Shown here piece by piece: positions 1-10,991 of a stretch of 64,000 bases of DNA. Each line of letters starts with the position of its first letter. The stretch's first letter is position 1. Below the pieces are notes generated by a model. That model worked only from the letters and a program-made list of their open reading frames with translations. It did no database searches and had not been told where the DNA came from. The translations under genes and the position numbers were made by a program. Origin of the DNA: Allomyces arbusculus (taxonomy: Eukaryota > Blastocladiomycota > Blastocladiomycetes > Blastocladiales > Blastocladiaceae); the NCBI GenBank assembly GCA_027604705.1, contig JADHYV010000042.1, positions 62,001 to 126,000 of the forward strand. Direction: 5' to 3'.

Positions 1-64
1 GTACATTCACTTGGTCTTTTTACCGGGGTGGAAACGCCGTTCTGAACTCATTTTTGCAATACAG

Positions 65-1651
65 ACCTTCTCCACGGTCGCCATGACCTTCGACTACTCG
101 ACCCGCCCGACCGACCTCGCCGCATACGTGAACGCTCTCCTTGACCACGCCGCCGGCCCGGACCGACTCGTGGCCGCGACCGCGCTCTCCTCTCTCGCCG
201 ACACGCTCCCGCAGTTGTCGACCACCGCCATTCCCGCTGGCGTCATTGACCGCATCCTCGCGACCGCGACAGCACCCAAATCCGGCGCAGGACCCGACGC
301 TTGGCGGCTCGTCGCGCACCTTGCGCCGTCCCTCTATCCCGCACAACTTGATTCAGCCTGGACCGCGACAACGACCGTCTTCACTGCTCTCCTCGCAACC
401 GCTGAACCCGCTCCGGCGGTACCGCCACGCACGACCTCCCCGCTCGCCCCACCCGTCGTCTCCCCCGTCCTCGTCTGCGTCGAGTCCCTCGTCGCGGCCG
501 CGGCCGCACAAGATCATCGGGAGGCCGACTGGTGGCAGGCAGTACTCGATACAGTCATCCTACCGCTCGTCACGAGAGAAGTACCGGGCGAGTGGGTCGC
601 AAGCGGGTGGCACTGTCTCGCTTCCGTGCCGGTGGCGGTGTTGGACGGATTGCCGCGCCCGATGCAAGTGTTGCTGATGACGACGGTGCTCGCGCACGCG
701 GCGGCACCCGACGAGGACGGGGAAGGATCCGGCTCGGAGACGCAGGCGCAGGTCCGGGCTGCGGCGTGTCGCGCGGTTGGGGCGATGGTGGTGGTGCCGG
801 CGTGGCAGGAGGTACGCCTTCACTTTTATGTTCTGCGGCGGGTCGTTGCACTGAGTCTCACCGATTTGCGATTCTAGGACGACCAATTCCTGCACGACGC
901 GGCACACACTCTCCTCTCCGCCTCCACCGCGTCCTCCCTGCCCATCCGCGTGCGTGCCGCCTGGGGTCTCGCAAACCTCGGGTCCCTCCCCACTCTCCCG
1001 CTCCCGGCCCCGCTCCTGGCGGATATGACGCACGCGGCCCTCGCCGCGTCCACCGACCATGACAAGTGCCGCGCGTCGGGCGTGCGCGCCCTGGGGGTTC
1101 TCTACGCGCGGCTGCTCTCGCTCGACCAGCGTCGACCCACGTCCTCGCTCGAATCGCAAGTCATGGCCGCGCTGTCCAAGGCGATCGCAGCCGGGCCCGT
1201 GAAGGTGCGGTGGAATGCGTGCCGTGCGGCCAAGTGTGTTCTCGAGGCCAAGTCGCAGTTTGTCCAGGCGGAAAGGGTGGTCGGCGCACTGCGCAAGGCG
1301 ATGCGGGTCGGGAAGAATTTCAAGGTGCGTATTCACGCGGCTGCGGCGTTGGGGGCCGTAGGTTCGAGGGTGGATGTGGGGGTCGCGACGGAGGTGGTGA
1401 CAGAGTTGCTCGAGTTGGTGGATAAGGAAGGGGGCGGTGGTTATGTGGGCGCAATGGCCGAGTACCAGCGCGAGTTGGTCGTGGCGGCAAGGGCGGCTGC
1501 GGATCGCGTGCTGGCGGTGATGGAGAAGGAGGACGCGGGAAGGGTGCGCCAGCTGCGCGAACGGTGGAGAGAGTTGCAAGCCGCGGATGGGGTCGAGGAG
1601 GGTATGAGGGCGATCAGCGTGCGCGACGACACGGATCGCGACGCGCCGTGA
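65..1651 (+). CDS. HEATR6-like HEAT-repeat protein, 3' part
   Basis: The 5' part of the gene lies outside the window. The first bases (GTAC...) read as the start of an intron that ends at the AG at 63-64. The visible exons are 65-811 and 878-1651, joined in phase 0 across a 66-nt intron (GTACGC...CTAG), giving about 506 residues. The join restores a typical HEAT repeat, running from VRAAACRAVGAMVV through AWQE-DDQFLHDAAHTLL to VRAAWGLANLG. Alternating Ala/Leu-rich helices continue to the stop. The pattern resembles the C-terminal half of HEAT repeat-containing protein 6, an armadillo-like scaffold with no known catalysis. The in-frame ATG at 83 is probably internal rather than the true start. 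Family assignment rests on repeat pattern and remembered similarity only. Confidence 0.7.
812..877 (+). other. 66-nt intron of HEATR6-like gene
   Basis: GT at 812 and AG at 876-877. Removing it keeps the frame (phase 0) and joins two halves of a HEAT repeat. The donor GTACGC shows the C at +4 that recurs in nearly all introns of this window. Confidence 0.75.
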
Positions 1652-2394
1652 CGAAGAACACGAGTTTTGACGTCGAAGTTGGTCCTGGTGCGCGATCGTG
1701 TCGAGAGCGTTTGTGGTCGTCCTAGCACGTCTCCTGGCGCGTCTCTCTCCCTTTCAACTTTTTGGTTTTTATCGTGGCGGCGTCTGCCGCGTCCCTCGAG
1801 TCAGAAAGCGTGGTTCCGGGGCGGGCGATTGGCGTGCTTGCATTTTCCAAACGACAAGCACAGCCGCCGCCTTCTCCGAAAATGAGCGCATGTTGCTTTT
1901 TTTCAACCAATCGCCGACTGATCAGCTGCTGCGGCATGCTCCTCTACCGTTCCCAGGGCGCCCAAAAGACGCCATCATCATGCCGCCCGCGACGCGTCTC
2001 GCCTCGCCCGACTTGTGTTCGCGTGCCGGTTGGACGAGGGTGGACGGCGACGGCGACAGAGTTTTCTAGCGCCGGCTTGGCGACGTGCACGCGGACGTCG
2101 CGCTCTTGACCCATTGCGGGGAGTTGCGCGCGTACTCCACGCCTTTGACGACGACGACGACGAGACGGTGTTGGCGGAGAGGATAAAAGGCGGCCAAAGC
2201 GGAGTCGGTGTGCCGACGCGCTTCTTTCTCTCGCGATTTGCAAGCACTGCCCCAACACGCACGGCCAAACTGGACTCAACAGCACGACTGTCGACCATCA
2301 CTTCCAGCAAGTCTTTTCTCTCCCCTCCGCTCACAACTTCGACCGCACGCGGTCGCCATTTACTGCCACCTCGAACCCTTTGATCCAGCCCACC
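1652..2394 (+). promoter_or_regulatory. Intergenic and promoter region of thiolase gene
   Basis: No gene is seen here. It carries a CCAAT pentamer at 1908-1912, a (GAC)n run at about 2146-2164, a TATA-like GGATAAAAGG at 2181-2190, and a pyrimidine-rich stretch leading to the thiolase ATG at 2395. The roles are inferred from motif and position only. Confidence 0.4.
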
Positions 2395-3855
2395 ATGTCC
2401 TTTGCTGATCGCGGTAAGCAGGCGACGACGCCATGATCCGCATCCCCCTCGCTCCCTGCCGCTGATCACGCCGACCTGCACACCAGATGTCTACATTGTC
2501 GCCGCCGTGCGCACGCCCATTGGCGGGTACAATGGGTCGCTGGCCTCGCTGAACGCCATTGACCTCGGCAAGATTGCCGTGCAGGGCGCGCTCGCCAAGG
2601 CGCCCGTCGCCGCTGCCGACGTCGAGGAAGTCTACTTTGGCAATGTCGTCAGTGCCGGCAATGGCCAGAACCCGGCGCGCCAGGTCGCTGTGCACTCCGG
2701 GATCCCGAACACGGTCCCGGCCACGTCGGTCAACAAGGTCTGCGCGTCCGGGATGAAGGGTACACTTCGCGCTTCTCGTTGCTGACTGTCGGTCGATGCA
2801 AACGTGGAGCCGGAGCTGATGAATTGCGACATTCTGTTTGTAGCCGTCGCCCTCGCCGCGCAGGCGATCCGGCTCGGCGACACGCACGTGGCCGTGGCCG
2901 GCGGCACCGAATCCATGTCCTCGGCGCCGCACCTGTTCCCCAAGGCGCGGTTCGGCGTCAAGTACGGCCACACGGAGCTCCTCGACGCGCTGGTCGTGGA
3001 CGGGCTGACCGACGCGTTTGGCAAGTACTCGATGGGCATTGCCGCCGAGGCCACCGTCAAGGACTATGCCCTGACCCGTGCCGACCAAGACGACCACGCG
3101 ATCGCGTCCTACACGCGCGCGCAGGAGGCGACCAAGGCCGGCCGGTTCAGTGCCGAGATTGTGCCCGTGGAAGTCGCGCAGGGCCGTGGGAAGCCGCCAA
3201 AGGTGGTCACGGCCGACGACGAGGTAGCGAACTTGAACCCGGACAAGCTGCGCGCTTTGCGACCCTCGTTTGACCCGCAGGGGTCCGTGACGGCCGCCAA
3301 CTCGTCGCCGCTCTCGGACGGCGCCTCGGCGATCGTGCTTGTGTCGGGCGCCAAGCTCGCGCAGCTCGTCAAGGAGGGTAAGGTAGCCAAGGGCACGGCC
3401 GTCTTCAAGCTGCTCGCGTCGGCCGATGCCGAGCAGGAGCCGATCAAGTTCACGACGACGCCCGCGGTCGCTGTGCCCAAGGCCCTGACCAAGGCCGGGC
3501 TCAAGGTGTCGGACGTGGATTTCTTCGAGCTCAACGAAGCCTTCTCGTGCGTCGCGCTCGCGAACAGCAAGATCTTGGGGATCAAGACCGATCAGGTGAA
3601 CGTGTTTGGTGGCGCCGTTGCCATGGGGCACCCTCTCGGGTGCTCGGGCGCGCGGATTATCACGACGTTGACTTCGGTCCTGAACCATCATCAGGCCAAG
3701 GTACGCTCAAAGGTTTACATGAGGACGGGGGGGGGGGTGAGTGGATGGTATGACTAACCGATGCGACGCTTGCCCTGCGTTAGATTGGGTGTGCCGGGAT
3801 TTGCAATGGTGGTGGCGGTGCGTCGGCGTGCGTGATTGAGCGCGTCGTCGTGTAA
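2395..3855 (+). CDS. ERG10: Acetyl-CoA C-acetyltransferase (acetoacetyl-CoA thiolase)
   Basis: Condenses two acetyl-CoA to acetoacetyl-CoA, the first step of the mevalonate/sterol pathway; the reverse reaction serves ketolysis. Four exons: 2395-2413, 2487-2759, 2844-3700 and 3784-3855, giving 406 residues. The joins restore unmistakable thiolase motifs: DVYIVAAVRTPIG at about 7-19, the nucleophile Cys92 in VNKVCASGMK, NEAFSCVAL, GGAVAMGHPLGCSGAR with the catalytic His, and CAGICNGGGGAS near the end with the second catalytic Cys. Exon 1 codes only MSFADR plus one base. The N-terminus has no Arg-rich amphipathic presequence and the protein ends without a peroxisomal SKL-type tripeptide, so a cytosolic enzyme of the Erg10 type is most likely. 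Length agrees with cytosolic thiolases (about 400 residues). Intron 3 has a clean CTAAC branch site. Confidence 0.95.
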
Positions 3856-4315
3856 GGTCCGTGTCGAGGATTGCACTACGAAGCGTTTGCCGTGGTCTTC
3901 TCTGTGAGGCCCGAAATGAAATGCTGTTGTTTGCGACCGTGAACATGGGCGAACAGTTCCAATCAGCACACCGACCCTAGGAGGCAGAAGATTTTCGACC
4001 ATCGTCAGCGCATTTCACTCTGAAATCTGAACGTGGGCCTCATGTGGGATATCGACAAGGAGTCCAGCAAAGCGAGCAAATTAGGTTGTGGTGCTTTGTG
4101 AAAGAATGCTCGGATGACGAAAGGGCTGCTTTGGACAATCTTGTAAGTCACGGACAGGGAGTGAGGCGGACCTGCCTGACATCTTCTTGTGATCGCTTCG
4201 ACAATCTCTCCGGCTTTTCGACAATCTCTCCGGCAGTGCAAGAAACGGCGCTCGCTCGTACTCGTGCTCCAACACCCTGCACGTAGCGATCCAAAGGCCA
4301 AGGAAGTTACTTCAA
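3856..4315 (+). other. Intergenic region with a short tandem duplication
   Basis: No gene is seen. An 18-bp unit beginning TTCGACAATCTC occurs twice in tandem, at about 4197-4214 and 4217-4234. This is the upstream region of the first F-box-like/LRR gene. Confidence 0.4.
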
Positions 4316-6163
4316 ATGCCCAACAACGCATCCCGACTGTTGCTGCACGAGCTTCCGGTTGACGTCCTGCGTTGCGTTTGTTTGGCCGTCAACAACATCG
4401 ACCGCGAAGCTCTTTCAAACCTCGCTCTTGCCGCTCCGTCCCTGTTTGCGCCTTCCATTCGAACATTGATTCAGTCTCGCGGTGCATGTGGCTTGACCAA
4501 CGACGAAATCGTGACGGGAATCACATTTGGGCGACGTGGCGAATCGTTTTGGCCCCATCCTTTAGGCAAGACACCCGAGCAGGAATCAACGGACCGTCGA
4601 CCATTTCGCTATAACCCGGGCATGTTTGGCGTTGCTATCAATGGCGATGGCGCTGCGATTCTCAACCTTGACGGTCATCCGTCGTGGTATTTGATTTTGC
4701 CGGTTCGTGACGGCTCTCGGTTAGCCTTGGATGGTGCTCCCGACGACCAATTGGTGTCACGCACGCCCTCGGCCCGTTGGTCCCTTGTACGAGTCCAAGT
4801 CGCCCAGTTGCGGTTTTATACGTTGACCGACACGCAGCCTGAGTTGTTCATTCCTCCGCAGTGCCGGCTTCTGCGCTACTTCGGGGATTTTGATGGTGAC
4901 TTCGGTGATATTGATGGTAGTGCCAGTCACGGTGAGAGCCGCAGTGATGGGGAAGATGGAGTGTGGAGCGATGCAGTGTGGAGCGATGCAGTGTCATGTA
5001 TTCCGACCACGGTCCGCCATCTCGTCCTTTGCGATTGCGACTCGTTTTATGGCATCACGCGACTCCTGGCGGGGTCGTGGCCTTCAAGTCTGGACTCGCT
5101 TTCGATTATTACTTCGGATTGGTCGGAGGACCGCAGGAAACGGGGCCTTGAATCATTGCTCTCTAACGCGCCCAAGGCTCTCCGCTCGCTTGTGTTTGAC
5201 ATGCCATGGTGCTCAGATGACTGGCTGTCTTGCTTTCAAGCGCTGTTCTGTTACCTCGGTTCCACCAGGGACCACCTCGAGTCGCTGGTTTTGAAGGCCG
5301 AGCTTGAGCCCATTTACATGCTTTCGCTCTTTGTTGTGCTCAAATTCTTCCCACGGCTTCGCGTTCTTTCGGTGGCTCTGGACATTGGCACCCTACCGTC
5401 AATCCTGGACCAGGTCCTTCAGAACGTCCCTGCCCAAGTGCAGCAGCTCACGCTCTCCATCCAACCGTTTACGGGCCATGCGATTATGTCTTGCGGAATC
5501 ACGTCGCGGATAGAATTCCCGCACGCGTTGCGCGACCTCACAATCGAGTTGCCTCCGATACGCTCACTAGAATCGGAGTTTGTCCTACCGCCCAACCTTG
5601 AGCGACTGACGCTGATCGGATCGTTGCGGGGCGAAAATACGTTCGCGTTCCTTCTCCCGCGCTTGCCCGCGGCACTCAAGACGCTCGCCCTTGAATTTCA
5701 TCTATTTGGTCAGTCCAAGAACGGAGCCTACAAGTCACTTCTCGTCGAGTACCTCCCGCAACACCTCGAGTCGCTGACAGTCTACATGGGGAACCTGACA
5801 TTTGACGATGTGACAGCACTTGCTGTGCGCGGGTGGCCCACGACGCTCCGCCGTTTGGATTTCCGACACAATGCACTTGTCGATTTACCGCCCCTGTTCC
5901 CGCCGCGACTCCGGTACCTTGGTATTGCGCATAATTCGATGCGCGAGAGCGACGGTGCCTGGGTCGCGGCCCTGCCCAATACGGTGCGCGTGATTGATCT
6001 GAAGGCGGTGGACGTCAAGGCGGCGTGGATCCCGCATTTGTTGGCGTGGGCGGCGCAGGTATGGGAGGAGCACGCGGTTCGTGTCGAGTTGCGCGGTTCC
6101 TTCTACTATTTGCCTCGCGCGCTGCGTGCGCAGTTGCAGGAAGCGTTTATGTTGCCCCATTGA
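4316..6163 (+). CDS. F-box-like leucine-rich-repeat protein, copy A
   Basis: Single-exon, 615 residues, with an apparently intact frame. Residues about 8-50 form an F-box-like helical motif (LHELPVDVLRCVCLAV, then ALSNLALAAPSLFAPSIRTLI). A conserved middle module follows, with the family signatures SWYLILPVRD and ARWSLVRVQVAQLRFYTL and then IPPQCRLLRYFGD. About residues 185-220 are an acidic insert with a 15-bp internal duplication (VWSDA twice). The rest is irregular leucine-rich repeats (LPxxLxxLxL), such as LPPNLERLTLIGSL and LPPLFPPRLRYLGIAHN. F-box/LRR proteins usually select substrates for SCF ubiquitin ligases. That role is inferred, because the F-box is divergent and SKP1 binding is not shown. 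It is closely related to the broken copies at 6566-7437 and 12078-13428, and more distantly to the gene at 8596-10440. Confidence 0.75.
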   Translation: MPNNASRLLLHELPVDVLRCVCLAVNNIDREALSNLALAAPSLFAPSIRTLIQSRGACGLTNDEIVTGITFGRRGESFWPHPLGKTPEQESTDRRPFRYNPGMFGVAINGDGAAILNLDGHPSWYLILPVRDGSRLALDGAPDDQLVSRTPSARWSLVRVQVAQLRFYTLTDTQPELFIPPQCRLLRYFGDFDGDFGDIDGSASHGESRSDGEDGVWSDAVWSDAVSCIPTTVRHLVLCDCDSFYGITRLLAGSWPSSLDSLSIITSDWSEDRRKRGLESLLSNAPKALRSLVFDMPWCSDDWLSCFQALFCYLGSTRDHLESLVLKAELEPIYMLSLFVVLKFFPRLRVLSVALDIGTLPSILDQVLQNVPAQVQQLTLSIQPFTGHAIMSCGITSRIEFPHALRDLTIELPPIRSLESEFVLPPNLERLTLIGSLRGENTFAFLLPRLPAALKTLALEFHLFGQSKNGAYKSLLVEYLPQHLESLTVYMGNLTFDDVTALAVRGWPTTLRRLDFRHNALVDLPPLFPPRLRYLGIAHNSMRESDGAWVAALPNTVRVIDLKAVDVKAAWIPHLLAWAAQVWEEHAVRVELRGSFYYLPRALRAQLQEAFMLPH

Positions 6164-6565
6164 GTCGTGAGCCATACTGTCACGGCTTCCATTGTATTTG
6201 CTTCATTTCTCAAACAAAACCGAGTCCAATGCGAAGATTACTGAGTGGCTAACATCAAGCTGTCCATTGATCGTCAAGGAAAGCATCCTCGTAGCGGGAT
6301 TCCGTCAATACCATCAGCTCCACCACAGATCTCTCCGTCTAAACGTGCTTGAATGACAGACCCAGCGCTGTCCAGCGCGTTTGTGTCCGACCCGAGTCAG
6401 GACCGGGTCGTGGTTGCTTTGATAGGTGAGAGGAAGGCAAACAAGGAGTGGGCACGGTTACCTAGCACGAAACCACATTGATCACACCGACGCTCACTCA
6501 CTCACTCCAAGATCCAACACCCCGCACTTGGTGCATTTTCAGAGCTTCATACAACTATCTCATGT
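6164..6565 (+). other. Intergenic, nothing recognised
   Basis: Spacer between copy A and its decayed duplicate. No convincing coding, RNA or repeat signal was seen. Confidence 0.4.
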
Positions 6566-7437
6566 CCTGCAATACTTCCCGGCTGCTACTCCGGGCGATG
6601 TCCTTCCTGTGTCTGCGCAGCAGTCAACCAGATCAACCGACATGCTCTCTCGAACCTCACTCTGGCCGCTCCGTCCCTATTTGTGCTGTCGATCCGAACA
6701 GTGATTTAATCTCGCAGGGCATGCCATTTGACCGACGGCGAAACCGTCGCAAGGATCTCATTTGGGCGGCGTAGCGACTCGTTTTGGCTTCAATCCTTCG
6801 GCAGCAAATCCGAGCAGTCATCAAAGGACCGGCTCCCATTTTTCTATGAGCCTGGCATGTCCAGGACTTGGTGCTGCCGCCCACACTGGAGCGTTTGACG
6901 CTGTTGCAATCGACCAAGTTTGGACCTACCATCTGGTATTTCTTGCCGCGCCTCCCTGTCGCGCTCAAGGTGCTCGTTCTCGAGATTGCAGTGCGCGAGC
7001 GCCGCTTGGACGCCAACACGAGGGCGCTCCTCGTGCAATATCTGCCACCACACCTCTAGTCGCTGACCATCTGCAAAGGGGTTCTTCATTTCGACGACGT
7101 GCGGCTCTTGCAGCTCGCGGATGGCCCACGACCCTCCGTCGCTTGGATTTCCTCTCAGATTTACCTCCCGTGTTCCCGCAGGGGCTGCGGTACTTGGGGC
7201 TCGTGGGTAATCGCAGGCTCAAAACTGACGGCTCGTTGGTTGGGGCGCTACCGGTTAAGGTGCGCGGGAGTGCGTGTGGCTGAGGCCTGGGTCCCGCATT
7301 TGTTGGCGTGGGCGGCCCGGGTTTGGGAAAGGCGCGCGATGCGTGTGGAACTGCGCGACCCGATCTGCGAATTGGCGCACGAATTGTGTATGCAGTTGAA
7401 GGATGCATATTTGTTGCCTGGAGTTGGTCCATGCTGA
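6566..7437 (+). pseudogene. Decayed tandem duplicate of F-box-like/LRR copy A
   Basis: Aligns by eye to the gene just upstream. The N-terminal part (CNTSRLLLRA... through FYEPGM) corresponds to the start of copy A as far as its NPGM segment. At about 6855 the sequence jumps to the part equivalent to VLPPNLERLTL in copy A, so about 950 bp of the middle are missing. It then follows copy A to the end with several frame changes and stops; the C-terminal remnant is readable in one frame at about 7238-7434. The product would not be a functional F-box/LRR protein. It probably arose by tandem duplication followed by an internal deletion. Confidence 0.8.
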
Positions 7438-7799
7438 GTTGGCTCACGATGTTATTCGTTTTTCTATGTTCATATGGACCTGTGCCTTGAAGACTACAGC
7501 GGGTGGACAATGTTGGATTGGGTATGATCTTCACATGCACGCAACAGGAATTCTGTCACGCTGGCACTGACTTGAGGTCTTTTGCGCGATTTGCCGAACT
7601 GGTAGACTCAACGATGTTCGTGTAGGAGCCCGGGTCAGGTCCTGGCACCCGGAACGACTGCACAGATCTTTTCCTGCTTGAGAGCGCGCGATTCCACTGA
7701 GGAAAGTCGGGCAGCAGAAAGCAGACGTTCACCTGCAGAGAGTGATGGCAGAGTATCAACCATTAAGAGCCTACTCCATGACGTGGACCGGGATGGTCA

Positions 7800-8350
7800 T
7801 TGAAATGAATGCGCTCGACGTTTGTTCAGCGAGCAAGGCATTACATCAGCGACTCAATTTGCGATCCAGCTGCAACCGTGGGCAGCCGCGGGAAAAGGTC
7901 ACGGAGCGTTGCCGGATCGTCGCCGCGCGACAAGCTGAGCCGCGTCAGGCCCGATGTGAGCGGCAGAGCCCGAAGCGCATGCGCTCACGCCGAGGTAAAC
8001 GACTGAAGCCCCGACTCGGTAGACGGCTGGCGACTTGTTGTGGCCTTACACATCACGGCGCAATGAAAACTGGTCAGCGCCCGGGACGAAGATCCCAGCC
8101 ACAGAACCCACGTCGCGGATTGCAATGAGCGCCTGGACTTCCGGCGCAGGTGCGGCAAGAGCAAGATAGGCCCAAGATTGCGGTTGAGGACATGTGAAAA
8201 TCTGCAAACGTCCTTGAGAACGTCGATGCAAAGGTGGTCCAGAGCCAAAGGCTGCCTGGGTGCCTTGCTGATGGTTTCCGGTGCTGATGATGTTGCGTGA
8301 AGTCGAACGAGTATCAGCGGCGTTTGGGTCGTTTTGGAAGTGGAGAACTT
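7800..8350 (-). pseudogene. Fragments of an F-box-like/LRR gene
   Basis: On the minus strand, about 8060-8250 reads LDHLCIDVLKDVCRFSHVLN, equivalent to the family's F-box-like LSDLPIDVLHAVCKFVNRID, followed by a degraded ALAAP segment. Further downstream, at about 7845-7950, another frame reads GLTRLSLSRGDDPATL and DLFPRLPTVAA, a leucine-rich-repeat remnant. The pieces lie in the order and orientation of a family member but in different frames and with most of the gene lost. A strongly decayed copy is the best explanation. Confidence 0.55.
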
Positions 8351-8595
8351 GGGCAGTGCAGATGGAAGATAATGTGTTGTTCTGACGTGGACGAATCGTG
8401 ACGTGGAAGTGAAAATGAAGAACCGCAACTCAACCCCTCCTCCTCCTCAAGGGATTCTTCAGCGACGTTATCGAGCAAGACGTCTGACGGCCTGCATTGT
8501 GACGACGAGCCGTGAAAAAATCGACGAGGAAGCGAGCAAGCGACAGACAGAACGCTCCTGTTGTTGACCAAAAAATGGGAGTTGAACACTCAACT

Positions 8596-10440
8596 TCATC
8601 CGACAACGCAAAACGACGCTTTCAACCGGTCCAGCTCCTCATCCGATAGCCCACCATCCTCCTCGGCCACACGCCACCCGCGCGCTTTACCCCACACGAG
8701 ATCAGGGTCTAGCCACAGCGATAACCGCACCAGACCCCACCGCGGCGCAATCCCGTCAATAAGCGCGCGGGCCAGCTGCTTGACAGCATGCACATCCAAC
8801 GACCGTAGGTCAAGACACTCCATCGTGCGTGGTAAGTGGGCAAGCCATCCGACCTCTTCGAACGGGTTTCCGCCTACGACGAGCGTACGTAGCCGTGGCG
8901 GCAACGGTCCAGGCACGTCGGTCAATTTGTTGGCGCTCAGATCGAGGCGCGTCAGAGATGGCGGCCATAGCAGCAGAGCAACATCGTCGTGCGTCAAGTA
9001 GCAGTGGTGGAGACGAAGCGAGGACAATCGCGGCGGCCAGTGATGCCCGAGAATGACGACCGTATCCTCATCGCGCATCATCCACCACGACAGGTCGAGA
9101 GCGATGAGCGTGTGCGGCAAGTGCGGGAGCAGGTCGTTGAGTGTTTGGACCGACGTGGCCCAATTTGGTGGGTGCGGCGGTCCGTGCAGGCACAATCGGG
9201 ACAGGCCCGGCGGTAAGGACAAGAGATGGGCCATTGACAACCTCCACGGGGGCAAGTAGACCGTCAATTCGGACACCGGCGGTGGCAGAGAGAGTACGAG
9301 CGGCGTGTCGCAACACAGCTCGCCGCGGCGCAAAATATCAACCAGCCGCACCGTCAACGCGAGCCTCTCAAGTTCCAGCGGCATGTGACACATGAATTCG
9401 CAATTGTGCTCCAAATCCTTGCTCGACTCGACATGGATCGAATCGATCTCGAGTTCGCGGAGCCGCTGGACTTTTCGGAGCGCACGTGCCAGAGCTTTGA
9501 GACTCGACGATCCACTGCGCATATACGTGGACTTCAAAGCAAACAACTCTAAGCACACGAGGGTCGGGAGCGCGCGGACCAGCAGAGCAAACCCGTCCTC
9601 GTGAATCGTGCTGTTGAGCCACGGTAAACTCAGCGAGAGCCGTCGGAGCGTCGAAGGCAACGAGCAGAAAAGACTGACAGGTATATCGTCGTCGCCGCAC
9701 GTTGTTGCAACCGGTTCCGCGACCGAATCAATGACCAGTTCGTGTAGCCGGGCCGGTTTCGCGCCAAAGAATAGATCCATGACGTTAGTGTCGGGAAATG
9801 AAAACCGCTTGAGCTCCAGCCGCCGAATCGTATCGGGGACTGGCCGCGCCGACTGCGTGCCCTTGGCGTCTCCGATAAAACACATGGAGCGACATCGTGG
9901 CGGTACAAACCAGGCGATCTGGTCGCTCCGTCGCGTAAAAAACTGCAGCATTTCCACGGGCACGGGCAGGGTCGACCACCGGATTGACAGGTGCTGCATC
10001 GCGCGCGCACTCGTCGCGATCCATGGGCGCGGTTGCGTGACACGTTGCCGGTTGCGTGGCGGCAGCAAGAGAAACCAGCGCGATGGATCGACTTGCGGGC
10101 CGCCCTTTTTTGGATCAACTTGCACGGCAAACGTGCCGACGCGGTAGTCTGTGGAGTACGAGTGGCCGCCATGGAGTCGGAACCGGTCGTTGGCAAGGAC
10201 GACAACGCCCGCATGGAATTCGGACTCGGTGTCGGAATTGGGGTCCCATGCGCCGTGCCAGGCGAACAGCGTGCGAATGGCCGGCACAAAGAACGATGGT
10301 CCAGCGAGGGCGAGATGCGCGAGGGACGCGCGGTCGATGCGGTTGACAAACTTGCACACGGCGTGCAGCACGTCGATCGGGAGGTCCGACAGTGATCGTC
10401 GCGGATGAGGGCCGTCGATTGCTGATGGTGCAACGTTCAT
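8596..10440 (-). CDS. F-box-like leucine-rich-repeat protein, copy B
   Basis: Single-exon, 614 residues, opposite in direction to copy A. The frame stays open upstream to 10533, but 10440 is the first ATG and gives the N-terminus MNVAPSAIDG, close in length to copy A. Residues about 15-60 contain the F-box-like motif (LSDLPIDVLHAVCKF, then ASLAHLALAGPSFFVPAIRTL). The middle module follows (RWFLLLPPRNR, IRWSTLPVPVEMLQFFTRR, VPPRCRSMCFIGD). Leucine-rich repeats occupy about 200-600 (LPSTLRRLSLSLPWL, LPPGLSRLCLHG, WPPSLTRLDLSANKL, LPPRLRTLVVGGN). A role as an SCF substrate receptor is possible but unproven. The frame is intact and there is no acidic insert. Confidence 0.75.
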   Translation of the reverse strand: MNVAPSAIDGPHPRRSLSDLPIDVLHAVCKFVNRIDRASLAHLALAGPSFFVPAIRTLFAWHGAWDPNSDTESEFHAGVVVLANDRFRLHGGHSYSTDYRVGTFAVQVDPKKGGPQVDPSRWFLLLPPRNRQRVTQPRPWIATSARAMQHLSIRWSTLPVPVEMLQFFTRRSDQIAWFVPPRCRSMCFIGDAKGTQSARPVPDTIRRLELKRFSFPDTNVMDLFFGAKPARLHELVIDSVAEPVATTCGDDDIPVSLFCSLPSTLRRLSLSLPWLNSTIHEDGFALLVRALPTLVCLELFALKSTYMRSGSSSLKALARALRKVQRLRELEIDSIHVESSKDLEHNCEFMCHMPLELERLALTVRLVDILRRGELCCDTPLVLSLPPPVSELTVYLPPWRLSMAHLLSLPPGLSRLCLHGPPHPPNWATSVQTLNDLLPHLPHTLIALDLSWWMMRDEDTVVILGHHWPPRLSSLRLHHCYLTHDDVALLLWPPSLTRLDLSANKLTDVPGPLPPRLRTLVVGGNPFEEVGWLAHLPRTMECLDLRSLDVHAVKQLARALIDGIAPRWGLVRLSLWLDPDLVWGKARGWRVAEEDGGLSDEELDRLKASFCVVG

Positions 10441-10666
10441 TTTGCGGATACTTTGAACACGGAGGCAAAGGGCCGGCACTGGAATTTGGGTGCTCTGGTC
10501 TGCGGCAGCAGGCAGCGGTCGTTCGTTGATCACGTTGCCCGAGGCGGGCGGAGCTCAGGATCAGCATTTGGAAGCACCAGATGCAACAAGAAGCGCGCAG
10601 GTTTTACGGTTGCTGTAGTCGTTTATGAACCTATGGTCAACCGTTGCTGCGTCCTGTCCATATTTA
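10441..10666 (-). promoter_or_regulatory. Upstream region of F-box/LRR copy B
   Basis: Lies between the copy B start codon and the foldback element. No distinct TATA box or coding signal was recognised. Confidence 0.3.
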
Positions 10667-10991
10667 CTCCTTTTCAGGTTCAAAGTGGGGAAAAGTATCA
10701 AGCATGTGGGAAATCACAGGTCCCAATTGGGACGAAGCAAGAGCAAAGTGGAACGTTTTACCCAGACTGGGACTTGACGAAAACAGGTTAACGTGAAATC
10801 AAGTGAGAGATCCGAAAAACAAGTGGGATGGCAAAAACCAATTTGGGATCCCCAATGCAAAGTGGGACAACCCAAAAGGCAAAGCGGGAACCGCATCAAG
10901 CGTTTGGGAAAAGCATGGGCCAAAGTGGGACAACCAGGCTATGAATTTGGGATAAGAGTGGTTCGAAGTGGGACTGGCATAGGGTCTGGGA
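10667..10991 (+). repeat. Left inverted arm of foldback element
   Basis: Reiterated CAAAGTGGGA-like units in the + direction (for example near 10681, 10860, 10920 and 10967). Matches the reverse complement of 11726-12056 along its length. A well-conserved shared segment is ACCGCATCAAGCGTTTGGGA. Confidence 0.75.

Noticed and set aside
7585-7650. TTGCCGAACTGGTAGACTCA, similar to the D arm of leucine tRNAs
   Set aside because: No TTC-type T arm or matching acceptor stem follows, so it is probably chance.
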